Origin: Candidatus Omnitrophota bacterium
GTDB lineage: Bacteria > Omnitrophota > Koll11 > Gorgyraeales > Gorgyraeaceae
Direction: 5' to 3'
DNA length: 5,570 nt
NCBI GenBank assembly: GCA_018818505.1
Contig: JAHIRR010000171.1
Coordinates: 1-5,570 of the forward strand
Position 1 is the stretch's first letter; each line of letters begins with the position of its first letter. Shown here piece after piece: positions 1 to 5,570 of the stretch. The notes under the pieces were generated by a model. It searched no databases, had not been told where the DNA came from, and saw only the letters and a program-made list of their open reading frames with translations. The position numbers and the translations under genes were made by a program.

Positions 1-33
1 ATTACACTTGTATATACGCTCACTACTCAATGA
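1..33 (+). other. Possible tail of an upstream gene ending in an ATGA overlap
   Basis: Reading from base 1 gives ITLVYTLTTQ followed by TGA at 31-33, and the ATG of the next gene is at 30-32, so the two would overlap as ATGA, the usual arrangement of translationally coupled operon genes. Only ten codons are visible and the other two forward frames are also open here, so the reading frame of any upstream gene cannot be decided. No function can be given. Confidence 0.25.
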
Positions 34-2916
34 GATATTTTTTTTTCTTTAATTTTTATTTTCAGCCTGACTTTTCTTACTGTTCCGGTTTTTGCTCAAG
101 ATGAAGCCGGGGTAGATGTCAGGCTTAGTTCTGCTTCGCAAAGAACTGCTCCCACCAAGAGTCTTTTAACCTCAGTTTTTACAATAACTAATTCCGGAGC
201 GCTTGAGGACACCTATGACTTGGAGCCTGACGTCCCAGAAGGATGGCATAATATAAGCGCGTTAAGCCCTGTCTCGCTTTTACCCAATGAAACCAAGTCT
301 TTGCCTTTGACAATATCTATCCCAGTCGATGCCCTTGCTGACGCGTCATATCAGGTCGGGCTTTCTGCTGTTTCTCGGATGGATCCGCAGGTAAGCGGCA
401 GCGCAAGGGCAGATGTCAGGATATTGCCTAATGCCCGGGTAAAACTCCTGGGTCCATCCGAAGGCATTAAAGGCGCGCCAGGACAGGTCATCACCTATTC
501 TTTTACGGTTCTAAATCTGGGCAATGGAAGGGATAGATTCGAGATAACTGCTTTATCAGCGCATAAGGAAAAGGTGGATCTTTCCGCGGAGGAGATAGAA
601 TTAGGCGTGGGGGAAAAAGGAGAAGTCAAGGCCACTATCCATCTTCCGCTGGAGGCGTCTTCCGGAACAAATCATGTACTTATGTTTAAGGCCAGGTCTC
701 TGTTTCTTGAAGACAGCGTTTTTGCGGAGCAGATCGTCTACACATCCATCGAGGGTAAGAAGAGCGCAGAAAGAGAAAGTCTTTATAAAACACTGCCTGC
801 GGAGCTGACAGTTTATCTCTCAGGTGTGGGTACAGATGAGCCTAGCGGCATGAACATGGATTTTTCTACAGGCGGCCAGCTCGACGATAAACACTGGATG
901 GATTTTAGATATAGGGGGCCTTATCATAAGGATAAGGAAAATGCCAGCGGGTTGAGCGAGGAGGTGATCTCGCTGGATTTCGGGGGCGAGGACTGGGATA
1001 TAGGTCTGGGAGATACCATAGCCAGCCTGAGTGAACTTACTATAAGCTCTATTTCAGAAGAAGGTGTGAGATTTAATCTGGATAAAGCGCCTCTGGAGTT
1101 TACTTTTTTTAACATGAAAAAAGAAGATGCAAGTTTTAAAGAGGATTTTTTAGGCGGCAAGATCATGGGTAAAATAGCTGAATCCACAGAGATAGGGCTT
1201 AATTATTTTCAGTCAAATGAAGATAAACTTGACCCGACTGCTTCGCGTTCAGCTGAGGACAAGGAGATGACGAGTATTTCCGCGGTCCACAGAGCAGGAG
1301 ATCTTCTTTTGGAGGGCGAATGCGCCAGCGGCAGGTTTGATGATGGCAGTGGTGAAAAAAAAGATAAGGCATTATGGGTGAACTCTGCTTTAAAAAAGGA
1401 TCGCATGTCTCTAAGAGCTGAATATATCTACGCGGGTTCAGACTACCCGGGCCGTAGAAAGGATACGGATGGTTACAGGGTGTACGCAGGCTATAGTCTT
1501 TTCAGGCCGTTGTGGTTATGGATTTATAAAGACGAGGCCGCTGATAATCTGAATAATGATCCCAGCAGGGTTACTAATGACGTAGATAGAGTCACAGTCG
1601 GAGCTTCATTCAGCCAGGAGAAGCTTCCCTCTGTTTCCCTTTCTTGTGATATAAATAAATCCCAGAGCAAACAGCAGCAGGCGCTTCTGTCAGACTCCAA
1701 AGAAGAGGCGGTTACATTCAGGACGCATAAAGCATTCGGAACATTAACCCTTTCTTTTGATTCCAAATACAGCACTACCACCGACGACATAAAATCAGTC
1801 GATAACAGGACAGTAGAATACACAGGCCGGGCGTATAAGCGCTGGGAGAAGATCAGCGGCTGGATCGGGTATAGCCACAATGTGGACAGGGATATTACAG
1901 GGGATGAAGAGACGTTATTAAAAAAAGATGTTAGCGTGATATACCATCCTTCACGTAAGCTCTATTCTTCTCTCAGTTTTTCTCAGGAAGCAGAAAGAGG
2001 GCAGAAAGGAAGCGAGCTTTTGTCGCTGGATATTAATTATGATCCTGCGCCAGATCTATCATTTTCTATGAGCGGTGAGATGAGGAATAACCTTGCAGAT
2101 GCTGTCAGAGAATGGGAGACATGGTTTAGCGTCAGGAAGAGTTTTGACATCTTCCTGCCGTTTGTAAAAATAGGCGGGTCAGTGGAGGGGGGCATATTTA
2201 TTGATGAGAATAATAATGGCGCGGCTGATAAAGATGAAGAAGGTATTGGAAATATAGCGCTGGTCATCGATAAGAATAAAAGATCTACTGATAAGAAAGG
2301 CAGATTTAGGTTTCCGTCCATTGTGCCGGGAGAGCACGAGCTGGAGATAGATATTTCTTCTATTCCTGTGGGCCTGGCGCCGAGCATAAAGTTACCTTAT
2401 AAGTTAGATGTGCCTAAAGGCAGGCTTAGCGGGATATCTATACCTCTTGTCAGGGTATGCAAGGTCAGGGGCAGGGTGTTTGAAGATAAAAATAAAAATG
2501 TTACAATGGACGAGGAGGAAAAAGGACTTTCTCTTGTAAGGGCGCTGCTGATAAAAGACGGGGAGATAAACAGAGATACATTTTCAGATATTGACGGCAA
2601 GTATGGGTTTGCCGGTATCCTTCCGGGTAAATACCATATCAGCATAGACGAGGAATGGCTGCCTTACAGACACAGGCTTACTACTGTGGCAACGTATGCG
2701 GTAGAACTGAAACCGGGGCAGGAGATATTTGAGATGAATTTTGGCGCTATTGAAAAAGAGAAAAAGATAATCAAGACATATACTGCGCCAAAGGTAGAGG
2801 TAGTCTATGCTGAAAAGGAGACGCCCCAGAAAAAACAGCGCAGTTATTTGATTTTCATAATACTTATGGCTATATTTACTTTCTTGTTGATTTTATATGC
2901 GCGGAGAAAACATTAA
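30..2916 (+). CDS. Large exported envelope protein with Ig-like, beta-barrel-like and SdrD-like domains
   Basis: No enzyme motif is visible; this looks like a structural or adhesive cell-envelope protein. Numbering assumes ATG 30 with one T removed from the run at 38-46, giving 961 residues. Residues 1-23 are a signal peptide ending in VPVFAQ. Residues about 24-132 and 133-248 are two Ig-like domains of NEW3/CARDB type (TNSGALEDTYDL, VLNLGNGRDRFEI). Residues about 250-715 alternate polar and hydrophobic residues in many short strands, as in outer-membrane barrels or ushers. Residues 718-800 and 811-893 are SdrD/Cna-B-like, with DENNNGAADKDEEG and DKNKNVTMDEEEKG as calcium-type loops and each ending near PGEHEL or PGKYHI. 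A helix at 938-957 is followed by RRKH. As sequenced, the frame is broken after the ATG; a TTG at 220 is the first plain in-frame start but would discard the signal peptide and most of the first domain. It ends in tandem stops TAA TAG, 13 bases before the cupin. Domain calls are by eye. Confidence 0.75.
38..46 (+). other. T9 homopolymer that breaks the signal peptide frame
   Basis: Nine consecutive T follow ATG AGA TA. With nine T the ATG frame reads MRYFFFFNFYFQPD and stops at a TGA within 25 codons. With eight T it reads MRYFFSLIFIFSLTFLTVPV and continues in frame to the stop at 2914-2916. Runs of this length are prone to sequencing error, replication slippage and RNA polymerase slippage; the sequence alone cannot tell which applies. 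Confidence 0.75.
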
Positions 2917-2917
2917 T

Positions 2918-2923
2918 AGGAGG
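2918..2923 (+). promoter_or_regulatory. Shine-Dalgarno site fixing the cupin start
   Basis: A full AGGAGG lies six bases before the ATG at 2930. It sits after the stop of the preceding gene and chooses ATG 2930 over an in-frame ATG at 2897, which lies inside the upstream gene and has no such site. Confidence 0.85.
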
Positions 2924-2929
2924 TTTGCG

Positions 2930-3250
2930 ATGGAAGCTAGATCTGTAAAATTAGAATCTGCAGAGCAATATCAGAGGTTGTTGGATAAAAACTCAGGCAC
3001 TGCCGGGATTAAGGCCGGCCATGTGATATTGCAGCCAGGCGAGAGCGTAGGAGCGCATACAACAGGCGAGCGAGAGGAGGTGATAGTTGTTTTAAAAGGC
3101 AATGGCGAGGCAAAAGCAGGCAAGGATAGTATTTTCAGGCTCGGAAACGACGCAGTTTTGTATATCCCTCCGAAGACGGATCACGACGTGAAAAATAATG
3201 GAGATGGAGAGTTAGAATATATTTTTGTGACTACTGATGTTTTTCATTGA
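2930..3250 (+). CDS. Small single-domain cupin protein
   Basis: The product is 106 residues and forms one cupin beta-barrel of the Cupin_2 kind; substrate and reaction cannot be told. Motif 1 is at about 41-59 (GAHTTGEREEVIVVLKGNG), with H43 and E49 in the places of the first metal-binding His and the Glu. The second His of the usual HxH is Thr45. Motif 2 is at about 73-89, with IPPKTDH giving P80 and the last ligand His85, and Asn89 after it. So three of the four classical ligands are present and metal binding is possible but not certain. There is no signal peptide, so it is probably cytoplasmic. It begins 13 bases after the envelope protein gene with a strong ribosome binding site and is probably on the same transcript. 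Small cupins of this type are often sugar- or small-molecule-binding or isomerase-like; nothing here decides that. Confidence 0.85.
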   Translation: MEARSVKLESAEQYQRLLDKNSGTAGIKAGHVILQPGESVGAHTTGEREEVIVVLKGNGEAKAGKDSIFRLGNDAVLYIPPKTDHDVKNNGDGELEYIFVTTDVFH

Positions 3251-3274
3251 AAAAAATAAGTTTTGTGATATAAT
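3247..3274 (+). promoter_or_regulatory. Extended -10 sigma-70-type promoter
   Basis: TTGAAA at 3247-3252 (five of six to consensus) is followed by a 16-base spacer and a perfect TATAAT at 3269-3274, preceded by TGA at 3266-3268, which makes an extended -10 (TGnTATAAT). Transcription would start near 3281. The -35 overlaps the cupin stop codon. It points at the secreted acidic protein and the arginine decarboxylase, with a leader of roughly 215 bases that contains the palindromic element. Seen by eye; not tested. Confidence 0.65.
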
Positions 3275-3288
3275 TTTTCTAAGGATTT

Positions 3289-3469
3289 AAAAGAAACCAC
3301 AGAGGACACAGAGTAATAAATAAATTTTCTCTGTGCCTTCAAAAAGATAGATTTCTTACTGCTGGCTTATCTGAAAGCCATGGACAGAAAAGTAAGACTT
3401 CCGATTAATTTTATGAGAACACAGAGGATTTTATTATAAAAAATCTCTGTGTTCTCTGTGGTATCTTTT
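3289..3469. repeat. Nested palindromic element with terminal inverted repeats (MITE-like)
   Basis: The ends at 3289-3313 and 3445-3469 are inverted repeats matching at 23 of 25 positions, with the core ACCACAGAGGACACAGAG on the left. The same word recurs inside: CTCTGTG at 3329-3335 pairs with CACAGAG at 3307-3313, and GAGAACACAGAG at 3415-3426 pairs perfectly with 3445-3456. The centre has two further nested stems, TCTTACT 3354-3360 with AGTAAGA 3391-3397 and TGGCTT 3363-3368 with AAGCCA 3375-3380. There is no open reading frame, so any mobility would need a transposase from elsewhere. No clear target duplication is seen. CACAGAG-rich repeats of this kind occur between genes in many environmental bacterial genomes, from memory. 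In RNA it could fold as one long hairpin or as two end hairpins. The right arm runs into CTTTTTT, so it may also act as a terminator. Confidence 0.75.
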
Positions 3470-3486
3470 TTGACAGTATCTTAAAA

Positions 3487-3492
3487 AGGAGG
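3487..3492 (+). promoter_or_regulatory. Shine-Dalgarno site of the acidic secreted protein
   Basis: AGGAGG inside AAAAAGGAGGGG lies five bases before ATG 3498. It begins 17 bases after the right end of the palindromic element, so the element leaves the ribosome site intact and unpaired. Confidence 0.85.
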
Positions 3493-3497
3493 GGAAT

Positions 3498-3926
3498 ATG
3501 AGAGATCTCAAGTTGTTAGCTATTTTGTTTCTCATTTTATTTCTGGCAGTACCGGTTTTTGCTCAGGATGCGGTAGAGGATGCAGTAGTAGCCGGAGAAG
3601 ATATTACATTGATCGATGAAGCAGACGAAGGCGTGATTACAGGAGATGTCGTATCTATTGACGCAGGTACGGGCGTGATAAGCGTGAAGACAGATGACGG
3701 CGTTACAAGAGAATTTTCTGTAGTGGATGGCGAAACGATTCTATGGAGAGGCATTGAAGACATAGAACTTTCTGATGTAAAGACAGGCGAAGAGGCAGAG
3801 GTCGGTTATTATACTGATGAGAGTGGAAAACTTATTGCGAGTTGGGTAGATGTTCTGGTCGAGGAAGAAGCAGCTCCACTGGAAGTAGAATTGGGCGGCG
3901 AGGAAGAAACAGTTATAGAGGAATAA
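3498..3926 (+). CDS. Very acidic secreted protein with a DUF5666-like domain
   Basis: The product is 142 residues. Residues 1-22 form a Sec signal peptide: charged MRDLK, a hydrophobic core of about 13 residues, then VPVFA before Q23. The mature part holds one small beta-rich unit at about 46-119, from GVITGDVVSIDAGTGVISVK to LIASWVDV, which resembles DUF5666 or related OB-like domains in its pattern of two short strands around a turn, a DG turn, and a final strand after GK. By count, mature residues 23-142 contain 36 Asp or Glu and only five Lys or Arg, and the last 22 residues are almost free of positive charge. It should act outside the inner membrane; no lipobox or anchor is seen. A role in binding cations or basic partners is possible but only inferred from charge. 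It has its own promoter and a strong ribosome site, and its stop is three bases before the decarboxylase start. Confidence 0.85.
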   Translation: MRDLKLLAILFLILFLAVPVFAQDAVEDAVVAGEDITLIDEADEGVITGDVVSIDAGTGVISVKTDDGVTREFSVVDGETILWRGIEDIELSDVKTGEEAEVGYYTDESGKLIASWVDVLVEEEAAPLEVELGGEEETVIEE

Positions 3927-3929
3927 GAT

Positions 3930-4556
3930 ATGAACAATAACGCTCAGCAGCAGGCAGCTGCGCAGCAGCCAGCGCAGGCAGTCCAGCATGGAACAATAAG
4001 TCCAGCCAAGATGGTGCCGACAAAGATATTTTTTACAAAGGGCGTGGGCACTCACAGGGAAGAGCTTCGTTCATACGAGCTCGCACTTAGAGACGCAGGC
4101 ATTGAGAAATGCAATATCGTGCAGGTCTCAAGCATCTTCCCTCCAGGATGTAAGATCATTTCACGAAATGAGGGCATGAAGGAGCTGGTGCCGGGCCTCA
4201 TAACGTATTGCGTGCTGGCGCGCTGCAGTTCTAATGAGTCCAGGAGGCTCATAGCCGCGTCTGTGGGAAGCGCGATTCCAGCAGGCGATAGCGCGTATGG
4301 ATATTTAAGCGAACACCATGCATATGGCCAGACAGATGAAACTGCAGGCGATTATGCGGAGGAGCTTGCGGCCAGGATGCTTTCATCTACGCTTGGACTG
4401 TCAGATTTTGATGATTCCAAAAATTGGGATGAGGTAAAAGAAGAGTATAAGATCAGCGATAAGATAGTCAAGACAGGCAATATAACCCAATCCACGATAG
4501 TAGATCCCGCAGGCAACTGGTCAACTGTAGTAGCAGCAGCTGTATTTTTATTTTAA
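3930..4556 (+). CDS. pdaD: Pyruvoyl-dependent arginine decarboxylase proenzyme
   Basis: This enzyme (EC 4.1.1.19) converts arginine to agmatine and CO2, feeding polyamine synthesis or arginine-dependent acid resistance. It matches the PvlArgDC family through [20 protein letters not shown] and [11 protein letters not shown]. Self-cleavage in the family occurs between two serines, here Ser67 and Ser68, producing a beta chain (1-67) and an alpha chain with an N-terminal pyruvoyl group. Glu128 in YLSEHHAYG lines up with the catalytic Glu109 of the Methanocaldococcus jannaschii enzyme. The length of 208 residues is longer than the roughly 165 of that protein. Part of the excess is a Gln/Ala-rich N-terminus (residues 4-19). 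ATG 3930 has GAGG eight bases upstream, inside the end of the preceding gene. The in-frame ATG at 4011 ([11 protein letters not shown]) begins where the conserved part begins but has no visible ribosome site, so I keep 3930. Stops TAA and TGA follow in tandem. It is probably co-transcribed with the acidic secreted gene. Confidence 0.93.
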   Translation: MNNNAQQQAAAQQPAQAVQHGTISPAKMVPTKIFFTKGVGTHREELRSYELALRDAGIEKCNIVQVSSIFPPGCKIISRNEGMKELVPGLITYCVLARCSSNESRRLIAASVGSAIPAGDSAYGYLSEHHAYGQTDETAGDYAEELAARMLSSTLGLSDFDDSKNWDEVKEEYKISDKIVKTGNITQSTIVDPAGNWSTVVAAAVFLF

Positions 4557-4559
4557 TGA

Positions 4560-4608
4560 GCACGTGACTTATGGAACGAGCGAAGTGAGTGAACATAAGT
4601 CACTGTGC
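4560..4608. repeat. Hairpin repeat with purine-rich loop
   Basis: GTGACTTATG at 4564-4573 pairs perfectly with CATAAGTCAC at 4594-4603, and GCAC at 4560-4563 continues the stem with GTGC at 4605-4608 past one bulged T, giving 14 base pairs. The 20-base loop is nearly all purine and holds two near copies of one word, GAGCGAA (4578-4584) and GAGTGAA (4587-4593). No U-run follows, so it is not a classical rho-independent terminator; it looks like an intergenic palindromic repeat of REP type. It begins three bases after the decarboxylase stop. Confidence 0.65.
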
Positions 4609-4614
4609 GAATTA

Positions 4615-4664
4615 ACCCGCCGTAGCATATCTTCTGTGAAGTTTCTTCTATGGCGAAGGCGGGT
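4615..4664. repeat. Second palindromic repeat upstream of apbE
   Basis: ACCCGCC at 4615-4621 pairs with GGCGGGT at 4658-4664. An alternative inner stem pairs CCGTAG (4620-4625) with CTATGG (4648-4653), using one G-U pair in RNA, around a small CTTC-TGT-GAAG hairpin at 4631-4641. It lies six bases after the first hairpin and is richer in GC than the genes beside it. Together the two occupy nearly the whole gap between the decarboxylase and apbE and could be one composite repeat. No transposase or target duplication is seen. Confidence 0.55.
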
Positions 4665-4680
4665 GATTCCCCCACCCTTT

Positions 4681-5490
4681 ATGAAAATCATGAGACATTT
4701 CTTTACATATATTTTTTTTATAATAACTATTTCCGCTTGCAGCCAGCCTGGATTATTTAAAGAAACTAGAATATTAATGGACACCTTCTGCGAGATCTCA
4801 TGCTATTCGCAGGATAAAATTGCTATAAAAATGGCTTTCGAAGAAATAGAGCGCATAGAAAGGCTTTGCAGTAAGTTTGATGAAAAAAGCGAGCTCTCAA
4901 AAGTAAATACATTGGCAGGACAGGAAGAAGTAGTTATAAGCGAAGAACTACTTGAACTTATAAGCCGCTCTATTTATTATAGTAATTTAACACAAGGCGC
5001 TTTTGATGTAACTAAGCAAGGTAAATACAAGAGCATAGCGCTGGATAAAGATAAATCATCCATACGCTTCGTAGATAGTGATATAAAAATAGATTTAGGC
5101 GGCATAGCAAAGGGTTATGCAGTTGATAGGGCCGTTCAGGTTTTACGTAACCATGACATTGAAAATGCGCTTGTAAATCTTGGCGGCAATATGTTCGCGC
5201 TTGGATCCCCTGCTGGTAGAAAAGCCTGGCGCATAGGCATACGGGATCCAGGAGATAAAAGCAAGATTATACATAAGCTGAATATTAAAGATAAAGCTGT
5301 CTCCACATCAGCCAACTACGAAAGGCCCTCACATATAATCAATCCCATCACTGGAAACCCTGCCAAAGACATAGGCAGCGTAACCATCGTAGCCCCTTCA
5401 GCAGAACAAGCAGACGCCCTCTCTACAGCAGTTTTCATAACAGGCAAAGACCTATGCCTTAATGATGTCGAAGTTTACATCTATCGCTAA
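4681..5490 (+). CDS. apbE: FAD:protein FMN transferase, ApbE family lipoprotein (compact form)
   Basis: ApbE (EC 2.7.1.180) uses FAD to attach FMN to a Ser or Thr of exported redox proteins such as RnfG or NqrC, outside the inner membrane. The product is 269 residues from ATG 4681. A short signal peptide ends in the lipobox ISAC, so Cys20 should be lipidated. Family motifs in order are GAFDVT (106-111), DLGGIAKGYAVD (138-149), NLGGN (166-170), STSANYER (208-215), INPITG (220-225) and DALST (245-249), the last providing Mg-binding Asp and Thr in characterised members. The stretch between GAFDVT and the YKSIALD strand is only a few residues, whereas most members have several tens there, including PLVxLWGF. 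The end after FITG is also short (LCLNDVEVYIYR). Activity is therefore uncertain. There is no visible Shine-Dalgarno site before 4681 or the in-frame ATG at 4690; upstream in-frame codons run through hairpin repeats and are unlikely to be coding. No flavinylation target lies in the window. Confidence 0.85.
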   Translation: MKIMRHFFTYIFFIITISACSQPGLFKETRILMDTFCEISCYSQDKIAIKMAFEEIERIERLCSKFDEKSELSKVNTLAGQEEVVISEELLELISRSIYYSNLTQGAFDVTKQGKYKSIALDKDKSSIRFVDSDIKIDLGGIAKGYAVDRAVQVLRNHDIENALVNLGGNMFALGSPAGRKAWRIGIRDPGDKSKIIHKLNIKDKAVSTSANYERPSHIINPITGNPAKDIGSVTIVAPSAEQADALSTAVFITGKDLCLNDVEVYIYR

Positions 5491-5527
5491 CTTTACATTT
5501 AAAGTCACTTGTGTCCAAATTAGCGAT
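5483..5527. repeat. Small inverted repeat spanning the apbE stop
   Basis: ATCGCTAA at 5483-5490 (including the apbE stop) is repeated inverted as TTAGCGAT at 5520-5527, with a smaller ACTTTA/TAAAGT hairpin at 5490-5505 inside. There is no U-run. It could be a weak transcript end or the edge of an inserted element; eight base pairs at this spacing may also be chance. The rest of 5491-5570 shows no gene. Confidence 0.3.
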
Positions 5528-5570
5528 TGAGTCTCGACGGAAAAGATATTTTGACATTCGATTCTGCAAA

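Noticed and set aside
924..2645. Several minus-strand open frames opposite the envelope gene
   Set aside because: They are Ser/Leu-rich antisense frames without ribosome sites or recognisable domains, and the + strand frame has clear domains throughout.
220..2916. TTG at 220 as the start of the large envelope protein
   Set aside because: It would remove the signal peptide and most of the first Ig-like domain, which continue in the same frame upstream to base 34.
2897..2929. ATG 2897 as the cupin start
   Set aside because: It lies inside the envelope gene, adds a non-cupin stretch, and ATG 2930 has a full AGGAGG at good spacing.
3296..3462. CACAGAG repeats as a CRISPR array
   Set aside because: The copies are inverted as well as direct, with irregular spacing, and no regular unique spacers are present.
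3470..3475. Perfect TTGACA as a -35 box
   Set aside because: The matching -10 position falls on the start codon of the acidic protein gene, so it could not serve that gene.
3741..4252. Minus-strand open frames opposite the acidic gene and decarboxylase
   Set aside because: They run through the junction and the conserved decarboxylase coding sequence, with Cys/Leu-rich products and no ribosome site.
4564..4680. GTG 4564 as the apbE start, or an N-terminal extension of ApbE
   Set aside because: These codons are hairpin repeat sequence, and starting there would bury the lipoprotein signal peptide 39 residues inside the protein.
5551..5556. Perfect TTGACA near the window end as a -35 box
   Set aside because: The -10 position falls outside the window, so it cannot be assessed.

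Overview
This is a bacterial chromosome window with five protein genes, all on the + strand, and short intergenic stretches that carry unusually structured DNA. The cell type is probably diderm: there is a lipobox lipoprotein (ApbE), two proteins with Sec signal peptides ending in VPVFAQD, and a large beta-rich envelope protein. Frequent ATA and AGG codons, a pyruvoyl-dependent (not PLP-dependent) arginine decarboxylase, and an envelope protein with SdrD-like domains would fit an uncultivated anaerobe, for example an Omnitrophota-like lineage. That placement is an impression, not a demonstrated assignment.

Layout. (1) 30-2916: a large exported multidomain protein with two Ig-like domains, a long beta-strand region that may be an outer-membrane barrel, two SdrD/Cna-B-like domains and a C-terminal membrane helix. 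Its signal peptide reads correctly only if a run of nine T after the ATG is one base shorter or is bypassed. (2) 2930-3250: a small single-domain cupin, immediately downstream with a strong ribosome binding site. (3) 3247-3274: a near-consensus extended -10 promoter overlapping the cupin stop codon. (4) 3289-3469: a nested palindromic element with 25-bp imperfect terminal inverted repeats (23/25), like a folded MITE, lying in the leader of the next transcript. (5) 3498-3926: a very acidic secreted DUF5666-like protein. (6) 3930-4556: pyruvoyl-dependent arginine decarboxylase, three bases downstream and probably co-transcribed. (7) 4560-4664: two adjacent hairpins of repeat type. (8) 4681-5490: an ApbE-type FAD:protein FMN transferase lipoprotein that looks shortened internally and at its C-terminus. 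(9) 5491-5570: no gene seen, only a small inverted repeat spanning the apbE stop.

How the parts relate. The envelope protein and cupin probably share a transcript. The promoter at 3247-3274 would start a second unit made of the acidic secreted protein and the decarboxylase, which converts arginine to agmatine for polyamine synthesis or acid resistance. ApbE attaches FMN to exported redox proteins; its target is not in the window. I see no defence system, CRISPR array, RNA gene or complete insertion sequence. The most interesting items are the homopolymer at the signal peptide, the palindromic element between promoter and gene, and the compact ApbE.
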